A stretch of 64,000 nucleotides of DNA from assembly GCF_900187505.1 (NCBI RefSeq), contig NZ_FYDL01000001.1:310001-374000 (forward strand), written 5' to 3'. This document shows, one piece after another, positions 35,335 through 44,441 of the stretch. Each line of letters begins with the position of its first letter. Position 1 is the first letter of the stretch. The notes below the pieces were generated by a model, which was not told where the DNA came from, did not search any database, and saw only the letters and a list, made by a program, of their open reading frames with translations. The stretch comes from Pseudomonas sp. Irchel s3h17 (GTDB lineage: Bacteria; Pseudomonadota; Gammaproteobacteria; Pseudomonadales; Pseudomonadaceae). Made by a program: the position numbers and the translations under genes.

Positions 35335-36378
35335 ATGGCACAACAACGACCACTACCCGAACTAGATGTAGACTTTCTCCAAGAGAATGCCCTGACATCG
35401 GTTCGTCTTGGGATTGAGGATTTTCAACGCTGCCGTCTTGATCCTGGGAGTGGCGGAGACCCGGCACGAGCTCTTTCTGCGGTCCGCAATTTGTTCGCAG
35501 GAATTCTGCTCCTGTTCAAATTTAAGATCGCTATTTCTGTGGCTGATCCCTGCGATGCGGCCTCCTTGATCTTCAATCCGCCAGATATTCAGCCTCAAGC
35601 CGACGGAGCAGGCGGAGTTGAGTGGACTCCTGTCGGCCGGTTCAAGCCCACCACCATCGATGTCGCTACCATCAAGAAGCGGTTCGATGGCTTCAACATT
35701 GAGGTGAATTGGGAAGTTATCAATAAGCTACAAACCTGCCGCAATCATCTGGAGCACTTGCATCCGGCTAACACCCTAGGGGAGGTGGCAGACTTTGTCG
35801 CTGAACTGTTCCCTATACTGCGGGACTTCATCCAGACGCAGCTGAATGAGCAACCCGCGGACCTTCTAGGTGCGGCTTGGCAAGCCATGCTTGAGCATCA
35901 CAACTTTTTCGTGGATACCCGTGCCGTATGCGAGGCAGCTTGGGCTGAAGCTGGTGTACCGCCGAGGATGTTGCCATGGCTAGAAAAATGCCAGTGTGAA
36001 AGGTGTAGTTCTTCACTGATCAGACCTCCTCAAGATTTGCTAGACGGGGGGGCTAGTGTTGAGTATCAGGACGAGACATTCACGTATCTTTGCTTGGCTT
36101 GCGGGCACGCGGATCTCATTGTTCCAGTAATGATGAAAATGCTCGATAAGTCTCACGAGTACGACCCGAGGAATGGGGAGGAGGCTAGCGTTGAGCAGTG
36201 CTTTGAATGCAATCGGGGAACGTTCGTGATAGCTGAGCAGCATTGCCTATGGTGCGAAGCGGAACTCGATTACGACCGATGCTCCCTTTGCGAGGAGCCT
36301 CTTCGCCAAGAGGACCAACACAATGACGGATTATGTGGATACCACGCACATACATACGAAAAATACATGCGTGATTAG
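35335..36378 (+). CDS. Unknown protein with C-terminal Cys-rich (zinc-ribbon-like) region
   Basis: 347 aa soluble protein. The first 180 residues are helical (RLGIEDFQRCRLDPGSGGDP, then LQTCRNHLEHLHPANTLGEV), resembling HEPN-like helices, with an Arg-N-x-x-x-His motif (CRNHLEH). From residue about 220 come paired Cys: CQCERC, LCLACGH, CFECNRGT, CLWCEAE, CSLCEEP, CGYH. These could bind two or three zinc ions. R-N-x(3)-H is the HEPN ribonuclease signature form R-x(4)-H, so an RNase role is a fair guess. ATG 35335. Function unknown. Confidence 0.65.
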   Translation: MAQQRPLPELDVDFLQENALTSVRLGIEDFQRCRLDPGSGGDPARALSAVRNLFAGILLLFKFKIAISVADPCDAASLIFNPPDIQPQADGAGGVEWTPVGRFKPTTIDVATIKKRFDGFNIEVNWEVINKLQTCRNHLEHLHPANTLGEVADFVAELFPILRDFIQTQLNEQPADLLGAAWQAMLEHHNFFVDTRAVCEAAWAEAGVPPRMLPWLEKCQCERCSSSLIRPPQDLLDGGASVEYQDETFTYLCLACGHADLIVPVMMKMLDKSHEYDPRNGEEASVEQCFECNRGTFVIAEQHCLWCEAELDYDRCSLCEEPLRQEDQHNDGLCGYHAHTYEKYMRD

Positions 36379-36474
36379 ATCGACTTAGTGGCTAGTAGTA
36401 AGGGTAGGTCTCACGCTGAGCACCGAAGTCATCCGGATTTATGCGATTGATACCAGATTCATTGAGGTGCCGCC

Positions 36475-37194
36475 GTGCCAAAGTTTGAAGAGAAATTTTA
36501 CCTTTCTTCAAGTGATGGAAAGGTAATGGTAGGAGGTAAGAGGCCTGACCAGATTGCCAGTGACTTAGCAGCTGGGGTGGCTCGCATCGGCGGATTTTGG
36601 CGACAGCCAAATTACTTTGAGTCATACCTGCACGCCTCGACCATCCTGATAGACCAAGGGATAAGAACCGGCAGCCTGGACGAGATTGGTCTTCCGGGTT
36701 TTTACCTCCAGCGCCACGCGCTTGAGCTATTGCTGAAAAGGTTACTGGGCTGGCTCATCGACATTTCAGACATGCGGAATGGGTTAGGTCGCGTCTCCGA
36801 CTATCAGCCTTCAAAGGGACTGCGGGAGTCCTTGAATGCAAGCCACAACCTCACAGGCTTATTGCGCCACCTTGTCGTGAGTAGCAGCGGCCTTAACGTG
36901 TCGGCCCCACCGCAAGAACTTGTGACCCTCATCAATGATATGAGCAAGATTGAAATCACTGATACTTGGTCTCGGTAAGCAACATCCGTGCCAAGGGGAA
37001 AAGACGCTGCCGACGCTAGTGGTCCGGTCCAGCATGTGTCCCGCGAAATTCAGATTCCAATTGTGGATTTTCAGGAGAGGCTCTCCGTTGTTGCGAATCT
37101 GATGGTGTCACGGGAAGTTGGTACTGAAACCTACGAGGATGAGTTGTATGGCTTCTGGGGTGAGCTACACGCGGCTTTTGAGGCCTCCAGCTAA
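36475..37194 (+). pseudogene. Unknown gene split by one in-frame stop codon
   Basis: A 240-codon frame, GTG 36475 to TAA 37194, interrupted by a single TAA at 36976-36978. The first part (167 aa) is a helical protein with FYLQRHALELLLKRLLGWLI, suggestive of a HEPN/AbiV-like bundle. The second part resumes in the same frame three codons later with QHVSREIQIPIVDFQERLSV. TAC (Tyr) to TAA would explain it. It lies 96 bases after the Cys-rich gene in the same direction, so the two may have formed one unit. Confidence 0.65.
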
Positions 37195-37478
37195 CTCCAA
37201 TGCACTGAAGTTCGACTTCCTGCTTATGCTCACCGGCAGCTATGGGTCGGTAACTGCCAGTCATGACAGGCAGCCATTGACTGAAAGCACAGACCCCGTG
37301 AAAGACATTTTTGGCCGCTGGGTGCGGGCATGCCCCCCCACTAGGGCGTCGACCAGCGGGATCCACCCCATGGTGAGCAAGACTTGAACCCTTGAAACAC
37401 CCCCCCCACGAACTCAGGTCTCGAGACCCCGGCCTTGGCCCCAAGTAGAACAGTTGTGAGGGACCATAACCGACGCTC

Positions 37479-38510
37479 TCAACCCGCCAGCTCGCGCAAC
37501 CGCGCCAGCTCGGACGCCGGTAACGCAATGCCTTCGGCCAGGGACTTGGCCCGCTCCTGGTAACGCCGGTCACCGGGCATGCGCTGCAAGCCCACCGCAC
37601 GCATCTGTCGCACCAGTTCTTCGCTGCGGCTGGCGAAGTTGGCGCCTGCGGCCTTGCTCGGGTCGATCACGATGATCAACTGACCGGTCCACGGCGTTTG
37701 TGCGCCGGGGTGCTTGGACCAGTCGAATTCGAACGAGAAGTTCCCGCCGGTCAAGGCGGCCGCCAATAGTTCGACCATCATCGACAGGGCCGAGCCCTTG
37801 TGCCCGCCAAAGGGCAACAAGGCGCCTCCCGCGAGTATCGCTTGAGGGTCCCGGGTCGGCTGGCCCAGGCTATCGACCCCCATGCCTTCGGGTAATAACT
37901 GCCCCTTGCGCGCGGCAATCTGTACGTCGCCGTGGGCGATGGCGCTGGTGGCCAGGTCAAAGACGATGGGGTCACCACCGGCGCGGGGTGCGGCAAAGGC
38001 AATCGGGTTGGTGCCAAACAGCGGCCGTTGCGCGCCATGGGGCACCACGCAGGTCATGCTGTTGACCACGCTCAAGGCCACCAGGCCTTCATCGGCAAAG
38101 GGTTCGACGTCCGGCCAGAGCGCGGCGAAATGGTGAGAGTTGCGAATCGCCAGGACCGCGATTCCGGCGCTGCGGGCCTTTTCAACCAGCAACCCACGGG
38201 CCGCGGCCAAGGCTGGCTGGGCGAAGCCATTGCCGGCATCGACCCGCACAAAGCCCGAAGCCACATCCTCGACCAACGGCACAGCCCGACCCTCCACCCA
38301 GCCGCTGGCCAGCGACGACAGGTAACCGGGAATGCGGAACACCCCATGGCTATGGGAACCGTCACGCTGGGCACTGGCACAGTTGTGAGCCAGCACCCGG
38401 GCCACCTCGGCCGAGGTGCCATGACGCTCGAGGATCCGTTGCAACATCTGACTCAGATCGGCGAACGAAACGGGCTCCACTTCGGGCAAGGCGGCGTTGA
38501 GTTGGGACAT
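37479..38510 (-). CDS. dpkA: Delta1-piperideine-2-carboxylate reductase (Ldh2/MDH2 family)
   Basis: 343 aa NAD(P)H-dependent reductase. The family landmarks are SHSHGVFRIPGYL, AIRNSHHFAALWPDVEPFAD, FGTNPIAFAAP and FGGHKGSALSMMVELLAAAL. In P. putida, DpkA reduces the cyclic imine formed from D-lysine to L-pipecolate. The gene is divergent from an RpiR regulator and next to amaD and a basic-amino-acid transporter in the P. putida order, which supports this function over the generic malate or lactate dehydrogenase label. Confidence 0.88.
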   Translation of the reverse strand: MSQLNAALPEVEPVSFADLSQMLQRILERHGTSAEVARVLAHNCASAQRDGSHSHGVFRIPGYLSSLASGWVEGRAVPLVEDVASGFVRVDAGNGFAQPALAAARGLLVEKARSAGIAVLAIRNSHHFAALWPDVEPFADEGLVALSVVNSMTCVVPHGAQRPLFGTNPIAFAAPRAGGDPIVFDLATSAIAHGDVQIAARKGQLLPEGMGVDSLGQPTRDPQAILAGGALLPFGGHKGSALSMMVELLAAALTGGNFSFEFDWSKHPGAQTPWTGQLIIVIDPSKAAGANFASRSEELVRQMRAVGLQRMPGDRRYQERAKSLAEGIALPASELARLRELAG

Positions 38511-38655
38511 GCTGAGGCTCCAGTCGAGTTGTTGTTATGGCTGTGGAACAGCGTGACGAACTATCCGGCCGTGACAGTTATCTGTCAAATGTTGACTTTA
38601 TGACAGAAAACATCCACTTTCTTCCGCAAGCGCTGAATAACAACAGGAAACAGCC

Positions 38656-39531
38656 TTGAGCCAGCCGATCAAACAACGCCTTGAAAGCAGTCTGTCAACC
38701 GCCGCCGCCTCCGGTCGGGCGATTGCCAATTACATGCTGGCCAACCTCTATGAGCTGCCGTTCCAGACCGCTGCCGATATCGCCGCGAAGTTGAACGTCA
38801 GTGAATCCAGCGTCGGGCGTTTTTGTCGCTCCATCGGTTACAGCCATTTCAAAGACCTGAAAAACGACCTCAAGGCCGACCTGGGCGATGGCCCGTGGCT
38901 GGTTGGCGATCGTTTGCAGGAATTCCGCCAGCAGGCCAGTCAAGGCCCGCAAGGTTTACCCCGCAGCTTCGAGCTGGAAGTCGCGGCGCTGGTCAAGGTC
39001 TACGAATACAGCCTCACCCCGGCCTGGCACACCGTCAGCCAGCGCCTGGCCGCTCGGCGCAAAGTGTTCGTCGCCGGGTTCCAGACCGAGCGCGGCATCG
39101 CTGCCTCCATGGTGCATCTGCTGCAGTACCTGCGCGATGACGTGCACTGGGTCGACGGTGCCGCCGGGCATTACGCCGAAGTGCTGCTCAGCCCCCCCGA
39201 GGACAGTGTGCTGGTGGTGTTCGAAGCCCGCCGCTATTCGCGCCACGCCCTCACGCTGTGCCGCAAGGCCCGCGAGGCGGGAATCCCCGTGACCCTGATC
39301 ACCGATACCTTTTGCGATTGGGCCGAGCAGAACGCCGACGAAGTGTTCCGTGTGCCCACCGAGTTCAACCTGTTCTGGGAATCGACGGCAGCGATGCTGT
39401 CGCTGGTACATCTGCTGGTCAACGACGTCTGCAAGCAGCTGGGCCCGGAAGTCGAAAAGCGTCTTGAAGCCATTGCGGTCCTACACAACGAGTTCGTTGG
39501 ATACACATCGTCACCCAGCTCAAAACAATAA
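38656..39531 (+). CDS. RpiR/MurR-family regulator of the D-lysine cluster
   Basis: 291 aa from TTG 38656, with AGGAAA upstream. The N-terminal HTH is FQTAADIAAKLNVSESSVGR, then a SIS (sugar-isomerase) domain (RKVFVAGFQTERGIAASMVH, later VLVVFEARRYSRHALTLCRK). It sits between divergent dpkA and the transporter genes, and probably controls both. Its ligand would be an amino-acid catabolite rather than a sugar, by context. Confidence 0.9.
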   Translation: MSQPIKQRLESSLSTAAASGRAIANYMLANLYELPFQTAADIAAKLNVSESSVGRFCRSIGYSHFKDLKNDLKADLGDGPWLVGDRLQEFRQQASQGPQGLPRSFELEVAALVKVYEYSLTPAWHTVSQRLAARRKVFVAGFQTERGIAASMVHLLQYLRDDVHWVDGAAGHYAEVLLSPPEDSVLVVFEARRYSRHALTLCRKAREAGIPVTLITDTFCDWAEQNADEVFRVPTEFNLFWESTAAMLSLVHLLVNDVCKQLGPEVEKRLEAIAVLHNEFVGYTSSPSSKQ

Positions 39532-39544
39532 AACGAGGTGCTAG

Positions 39545-40300
39545 ATGAAACACGTCATTCGCTTTGCCAGTGCATGTGCAATGGTCCTGGCCGGTGCAAC
39601 CGGGGCGCAGGCTGAAGTACTGAAGATCGCCACCGAAGGGGCTTACCCGCCGTTCAACTACGTTGACTCGGACAACAAGCTGCACGGTTTCGATGTGGAC
39701 ATCGCCAACGCGCTGTGCGAACGCATGAACGTGCAGTGCAGCATCGTCGCCCAGGACTGGGAGGGGATTATCCCGGCACTGATGGCCAAGAAATACGATG
39801 CCGTCGTGGCCTCGATGATCGCCACGGATGAACGCAAGCAGAAAATCGATTTCACCCATCACTACTACCGCACTCCCCTGTCCGTGGCCGTGCCCAAGGA
39901 CTCGCACATCACCGACGCCCAGACCAACTTCAAGGGCCTCACGGTCGGCGCCCAGGCATCCTCGACCCAAGCCATCTATGCCGAAGACCATTACGGCCCG
40001 GCGGGAGCCGACGTGAAGTTCTACCCGACCCTGGATGAAGCCAACAGCGACCTGGCTGCCGGCCGGGTCGACGGGGTGATTGCCGACAAGTTCCCGCTGC
40101 TGGCCTGGATCGACAGCGCCGGCAAGGACTGCTGCAAGATCATCGGTGATGTCAACGGCACCACCGCCGATGCGTCCATCGCGGTGCGCAAGGGTGACGA
40201 CGCCCTGCGCGAGCGCTTCAACAAGGCGCTGGACGAAATTGTCGCCGACGGCACCTACAAGAAGATCTCCAGCCGCTACTTCGCCTTCGATATCTATTGA
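39545..40300 (+). CDS. Basic amino acid ABC transporter, periplasmic binding protein
   Basis: 251 aa. Signal peptide ending TGAQAEVLK, then LKIATEGAYPPFNYVDSDNK, DVDIANALCERMNVQCSIVA and QDWEGIIPALMAKKYDAVVA, the Lys/Arg/Orn-type SBP3 pattern, with one disulfide (CERMNVQC). It captures the substrate, most likely lysine (D- and/or L-), for the permeases encoded downstream. ATG 39545 is 13 bases after the regulator stop. Confidence 0.93.
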   Translation: MKHVIRFASACAMVLAGATGAQAEVLKIATEGAYPPFNYVDSDNKLHGFDVDIANALCERMNVQCSIVAQDWEGIIPALMAKKYDAVVASMIATDERKQKIDFTHHYYRTPLSVAVPKDSHITDAQTNFKGLTVGAQASSTQAIYAEDHYGPAGADVKFYPTLDEANSDLAAGRVDGVIADKFPLLAWIDSAGKDCCKIIGDVNGTTADASIAVRKGDDALRERFNKALDEIVADGTYKKISSRYFAFDIY

Positions 40301-40308
40301 CCCCCTGG

Positions 40309-40328
40309 CCCTCAGGCGAGCCTGAGGG
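40309..40328 (+). terminator. Intercistronic hairpin after the binding-protein gene
   Basis: A perfect 8-bp stem (CCCTCAGG with CCTGAGGG) and 4-base loop just after the stop codon, in a 111-base gap before the permeases. Such hairpins commonly keep binding-protein mRNA more abundant than permease mRNA. No T run, so partial attenuation or 3' protection is likely. Confidence 0.6.
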
Positions 40329-40411
40329 TCGTTCCTTGCCGACATGTTGCACCGCTCCTTCCCCGGGGGCGGCGAGCACGTGCGAGCTTAATTGACCGAG
40401 AGGGTTCGAGC

Positions 40412-41131
40412 ATGTTCGAAAACCTGTCACTGCTATCCTTCGCCAGCGGCGGCTGGGGTTCGGCCTTGCTGGCCGGCGCGCTGGTGACCATTGTCCTGGC
40501 CTTGAGCTGCCTGCCGATCGGCCTGCCGCTGGGCCTGGGCCTGGCGTTGGCCGCCCGCTCGCGACGACGCTGGCCGCGGGCCATGAGCACGGTTTTTTCC
40601 ACCGTGTTCCGCGGGCTGCCCGAGTTGCTGACGCTGTTGATCATCTACTACGGCTGCCAGATCGGCGCACAGAAGCTGTTGGCCGCGATGGGCTACGAGG
40701 CCGAAGTTGCGATCAATCCTTTCGTCGCCGCGATGATCGCCTTCAGCCTGGTGTTCGCCGCGTTCTCCAGCCAGATCTGGCTGGGCGCCTTCAAGACCGT
40801 GCCCAAGGGCCAGTTCGAAGCCGCTGCCGCCCTTGGCCTGTCCCGGCGCACCACCTTTACCAAGGTGGTACTGCCACAACTGGTGCGCATTGCCCTGCCG
40901 GGCCTGTCGAATAACTGGCTGTCGCTGCTCAAGGACACCTCGCTGGTGTCGACCATCTCTCTGGTCGACCTGATGCGCCAGACCAACCTGGCGGTCAGCG
41001 TCACCAAGGAACCGATGCTGTTCTACACGGTGGCCTGCTTCGGCTACCTGTTTTTCTCGGCCATTTCCGGCCGGTTGTTCCAGTTCCTGGAGCAGTATTT
41101 CAGCCGCCATCAACGGAGCGTTCGCCCATGA
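40412..41131 (+). CDS. Amino acid ABC transporter permease 1
   Basis: 239 aa, about five helices. The His/Glu/Gln-type permease has the EAA loop FEAAAALGLSRRTTFTKVVL followed by PQLVRIALPGLSNNWLSLLK and DTSLVSTISLVDLM. It pairs with the following permease, whose start overlaps its stop by 4 bases (ATGA), a sign of translational coupling. Confidence 0.93.
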   Translation: MFENLSLLSFASGGWGSALLAGALVTIVLALSCLPIGLPLGLGLALAARSRRRWPRAMSTVFSTVFRGLPELLTLLIIYYGCQIGAQKLLAAMGYEAEVAINPFVAAMIAFSLVFAAFSSQIWLGAFKTVPKGQFEAAAALGLSRRTTFTKVVLPQLVRIALPGLSNNWLSLLKDTSLVSTISLVDLMRQTNLAVSVTKEPMLFYTVACFGYLFFSAISGRLFQFLEQYFSRHQRSVRP

Positions 41132-41838
41132 GCTTCGATGAATTGCAGCACCTGTTCCTCAGCCCTGACTTGCTGGAGCGTTATGGTCCACGCTTCATCG
41201 ATGGCCTGTTGGTGACGGCCAAGCTGGTGGCCATTTCCTTCACGCTCGGCGCCTTGCTCGGCCTGCTGATTGCCTTGGGGCGGTTGTCGAGCAACCGCTT
41301 TATCAACCGCTTTACCGGCGTCTATGTGTATTTCTTCCGCGGCTCGCCGCTGCTGGCCCAGCTGTTCATGCTCTATTACGGCCTGGGTTCGTTCAAAGGC
41401 TTCTGGCAGGACGTGGGCCTGTGGTGGTTCTTCCGTGACGCCTGGTTCTGCACGCTGCTGGCCTTCACCCTGAACACGGCGGCCTATCAGGCCGAGATTC
41501 TGCGCGGCAGCATCCTGGCCGTGGCCCAGGGCCAGCGCGAAGCCTCGAAAGCCCTCAGCCTGTCGCGCTGGACCACCTTTCGCAAAATCATCCTGCCGCA
41601 ATCCCTGTTGGTGGCGATCGGTCCGCTGGGCAATGAACTGATCCTGATGATCAAGGCCAGCGCCATTGCCTCGCTGGTGACCATCTACGACTTGATGGGG
41701 GTGACCAAGCTGGCCTTCTCGCGCAGTTTCGACTTCCAGATCTACCTCTGGGCCGCCGTGCTCTACCTGCTGATCGTGGAAGTGGTGAGGCGCAGCTTGA
41801 AAGCGCTGGAGGGCCGCCTCGGCCGTCACCTGCAGTAA
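41128..41838 (+). CDS. Amino acid ABC transporter permease 2
   Basis: 236 aa, about five helices, same family as its partner. FFRGSPLLAQLFMLYYGL is near residue 70, and the EAA loop is REASKALSLSRWTTFRKIIL with PQSLLVAIGPLGNELILMIK. It forms the inner-membrane channel together with permease 1. Confidence 0.93.
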   Translation: MSFDELQHLFLSPDLLERYGPRFIDGLLVTAKLVAISFTLGALLGLLIALGRLSSNRFINRFTGVYVYFFRGSPLLAQLFMLYYGLGSFKGFWQDVGLWWFFRDAWFCTLLAFTLNTAAYQAEILRGSILAVAQGQREASKALSLSRWTTFRKIILPQSLLVAIGPLGNELILMIKASAIASLVTIYDLMGVTKLAFSRSFDFQIYLWAAVLYLLIVEVVRRSLKALEGRLGRHLQ

Positions 41839-41889
41839 ACCGGTTTTTTCTCGGGCTGCCGTGGGCGCCCCTGCATCAAGGATCTATCC

Positions 41890-43131
41890 ATGCATTGCGA
41901 AACCATCGTTCTGGGCGCCGGGATTGTCGGCGTCAGTACCGCACTCCAGTTACAGGCCCGTGGCCGCAAGGTCGTACTGATCGACCGCCAACAGCCGGGC
42001 AACGGCACCAGCCACGGCAACGCCGGGCTGATCGAGCGCGCCAGCGTGATTCCCTATGCGTTCCCGCGCCAGCTCTCGAGCCTGGTGCGCTACGCCCTCA
42101 ACCAGCAGTCGGACGTGCGCTACAGCCTGAAACACCTGCCCAAGGCCGGTCCGTGGTTGCTGCAATACTGGCGGCACTCCGGGGCCAAAGGCTTGGCCGC
42201 CGCGACCCGGGCCATGCTGCCATTGGTGGAGCGCTGCGTCAGCGAACATGACCTGCTCTCGGCACCGGCCGGCATGGACAAGTTGATCCAGGCCAGTGGT
42301 TGGGTCGAGGCCTACAGCGCGCAACCGGCATTTGCCAAGGCCCAACGCGATGCCGCCGCGCTCAAGGACTATGGCCTGAATTATGAAGTGCTCGACCGGG
42401 ACCAGGTGCATGCCCGTCAACCGGGCTTGCACAGCAGCGTGGTCGGCGGCATTCACTGGCTGGACCCCAAGACCGTCAGCGATCCGGGCGGCCTGACCCG
42501 TGGTTATGCCAAACTGTTCGTCAAGCGCGGCGGCGTGTTCGTGCTTGGCGACGCCCTCTCCCTGCGCCAGCGCGTCGGTAAATGGGAAGTGCAGAGCGAA
42601 CAGGGCCTGGTGATTGCCGACGAAGCCGTCGTGGCCCTCGGCCCGCAAGCCCGGGGCATCTTCGAACCCTTGGGGTATGACATTCCGCTGGCGATCAAGC
42701 GCGGCTACCACATGCACTATGCCGCCCTGCCTGGCACCCGCTTGCAACAGCCGCTGCTCGACCCCGTGGGCGGTTATGTCCTGGCACCGATGGTGGGGGG
42801 CATTCGCCTGACCACGGGTATCGAGTTCGCCGACAGCGAAGACCCGATCAACGAAATCCAGTTGCGTCGCTGCGAAGATCTGGCGCGCGCCTTCTACCCG
42901 CTGGGCGAACGCCTGGACGCCGAGCCCTGGCTGGGTCGCCGCCCGTGCCTGCCGGACATGTGCCCGGTGATCGGCCCGGCACCGCGGCACAAGGGTCTGT
43001 GGTTCAACTTCGGGCATGCCCACCATGGCCTGACCCTCGGCCCGGTCTGCGGCCGCTTGCTGGCCGAGTTGATGACCGGCGCCATGCCCTTTACCGACCC
43101 TGCCCCGTACAGCGCCGAGCGCTTCCACTGA
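41890..43131 (+). CDS. amaD: FAD-dependent D-amino acid (D-lysine) dehydrogenase
   Basis: 413 aa DAO-family oxidoreductase. Rossmann FAD loop [20 protein letters not shown] at the N-terminus, then [20 protein letters not shown] as in DadA-like enzymes, and a C-terminal [20 protein letters not shown]. AmaD in P. putida oxidises D-lysine to the keto acid that cyclises to the DpkA substrate. The placement between permease and ATPase genes is the same as there, so the symbol is given on homology plus synteny. Confidence 0.87.
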   Translation: MHCETIVLGAGIVGVSTALQLQARGRKVVLIDRQQPGNGTSHGNAGLIERASVIPYAFPRQLSSLVRYALNQQSDVRYSLKHLPKAGPWLLQYWRHSGAKGLAAATRAMLPLVERCVSEHDLLSAPAGMDKLIQASGWVEAYSAQPAFAKAQRDAAALKDYGLNYEVLDRDQVHARQPGLHSSVVGGIHWLDPKTVSDPGGLTRGYAKLFVKRGGVFVLGDALSLRQRVGKWEVQSEQGLVIADEAVVALGPQARGIFEPLGYDIPLAIKRGYHMHYAALPGTRLQQPLLDPVGGYVLAPMVGGIRLTTGIEFADSEDPINEIQLRRCEDLARAFYPLGERLDAEPWLGRRPCLPDMCPVIGPAPRHKGLWFNFGHAHHGLTLGPVCGRLLAELMTGAMPFTDPAPYSAERFH

Positions 43132-43148
43132 TTGCCGGAGACCAGACC

Positions 43149-43937
43149 ATGAACGCCCTCTCTGCCCTTGTAGATACGCCGCTCGCCGCTCGCCCCGACA
43201 CCCGTAAAGTGGTGGTCGATATCGCCGGTCTGAACAAGTTCTATGGCGCATTCCATGTGTTGCACAACATTGACCTGAACGTTCGCGAAGGCGAACGCAT
43301 CGTGCTCTGCGGGCCTTCCGGCTCCGGGAAGTCGACACTGATCCGCTGCATCAACCGGCTGGAAGTCGCCGAAAAAGGTCGCATCCTGGTCAACGACACC
43401 GACTTGTCCCAGACCACCCGCGAGGCCGCCAAGGTTCGTAGCGAAGTGGGCATGGTATTCCAGCATTTCAATCTGTTCCCGCACATGAGCGTGCTCGACA
43501 ACTGCACCCTGGCCCCGATCTCGGTGCGCGGCCTGAGCCGCAAGAAGGCCGAGGAACTGGCCCAGCACTTCCTGCAAAAAGTCGGCATTGCCAGCCAGGC
43601 CGAGAAGTACCCCAGCCAGCTCTCGGGCGGCCAGCAACAGCGCGTGGCCATCGCCCGGGCGTTATGCATGGAACCGAAAATCATGCTGTTCGACGAACCC
43701 ACCTCGGCGCTCGACCCGGAGATGGTCAGCGAAGTGCTGGATGTGATGGTGAAGCTGGCAGGCAGCGGCATGACCATGCTGTGCGTCACCCACGAGATGG
43801 GCTTTGCCCGGCAAGTGGCCGAGCGCGTGCTGTTTCTCGACGGCGGCCAGATCATCGAGGACGCCCCGCCCCAGGACTTCTTCAGTGCCCCGAAAAGCGC
43901 ACGGGCCAAGGCGTTTCTTGCGCAGATCGTACACTGA
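43149..43937 (+). CDS. Amino acid ABC transporter, ATP-binding protein
   Basis: 262 aa. Walker [20 protein letters not shown]-loop [20 protein letters not shown], signature [15 protein letters not shown], Walker [15 protein letters not shown] and H-loop [13 protein letters not shown] are all intact. An extra 25 residues precede the usual start. ATG 43149 is chosen; the open frame upstream overlaps amaD. Drives the lysine-type permeases. Confidence 0.95.
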   Translation: MNALSALVDTPLAARPDTRKVVVDIAGLNKFYGAFHVLHNIDLNVREGERIVLCGPSGSGKSTLIRCINRLEVAEKGRILVNDTDLSQTTREAAKVRSEVGMVFQHFNLFPHMSVLDNCTLAPISVRGLSRKKAEELAQHFLQKVGIASQAEKYPSQLSGGQQQRVAIARALCMEPKIMLFDEPTSALDPEMVSEVLDVMVKLAGSGMTMLCVTHEMGFARQVAERVLFLDGGQIIEDAPPQDFFSAPKSARAKAFLAQIVH

Positions 43938-43982
43938 GGCGGCGAAGGCTCACGATCTTTTTCAGCAAAGGAAGTCACCTGC

Positions 43983-44303
43983 ATGGACGTCATCAATCAG
44001 TTGCAACCCGCAGAGTGTGCGGGCATGGAGGACATCCGACGCGAAATCGATGCCCTTGACCAGGTCGTTATCCAGTTGTTGGGCAAGCGTTTTCACTACG
44101 TGCTGGCGGCCTCGAAGTTCAAGACCTCGGCGACCTCGGTGCGTGCTCCGGAGCGTTTCAAGGTCATGCTGGCGACGCGTCGCGAGTGGGCCGAGGCCGA
44201 GGGCCTGAGCCCGGACGCCATCGAGAAGATGTACCGCGACCTGGTGAACCACTTCATTGACGAAGAGATGAAACACTGGGCGATTCATCAATCCGCAACA
44301 TGA
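43983..44303 (+). CDS. Chorismate mutase-fold protein, PchB-like (isochorismate-pyruvate lyase family)
   Basis: 106 aa AroQ-fold protein. DIRREIDALDQVVIQLLGKR and HYVLAASKFK carry the Arg and Lys of the active-site helix, and RAPERFKVMLATRREWAEAE and IEKMYRDLVNHFIDEEMKHW match PchB. It follows the ATPase gene by 45 bases, in the same direction, with no pchA or salicylate genes near. A role linking it to lysine catabolism is not evident from known pathways. Confidence 0.85.
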   Translation: MDVINQLQPAECAGMEDIRREIDALDQVVIQLLGKRFHYVLAASKFKTSATSVRAPERFKVMLATRREWAEAEGLSPDAIEKMYRDLVNHFIDEEMKHWAIHQSAT

Positions 44304-44441
44304 CCTGGGTGTCCGGACTGTATGCGTTGGGTCGACTGCGGCCAATCCTGTGTGTCCGTTTTCGGCCTGAAGCACAGGAGAGGTGATCAATGACGCTGGA
44401 GTGCATTGGATGCCGGGCCTGACTAGAAGTGCCCACCCCCC

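Noticed and set aside
36041..36243. Small minus-strand frame in the Cys-rich gene
   Set aside because: Overlaps a gene with strong Cys pairing on the plus strand.
37330..37410. Runs of C (seven to eight) near 37333 and 37402
   Set aside because: Homopolymer runs in non-coding DNA; no phase-variable gene start is linked to them.
39419..40345. 308-codon minus-strand frame opposite the lysine binding protein
   Set aside because: Shadow frame; the plus strand has a full SBP with signal peptide.
41950..43338. 462-codon minus-strand frame opposite amaD
   Set aside because: Shadow of the FAD enzyme and ATPase genes; composition typical of an antisense frame.
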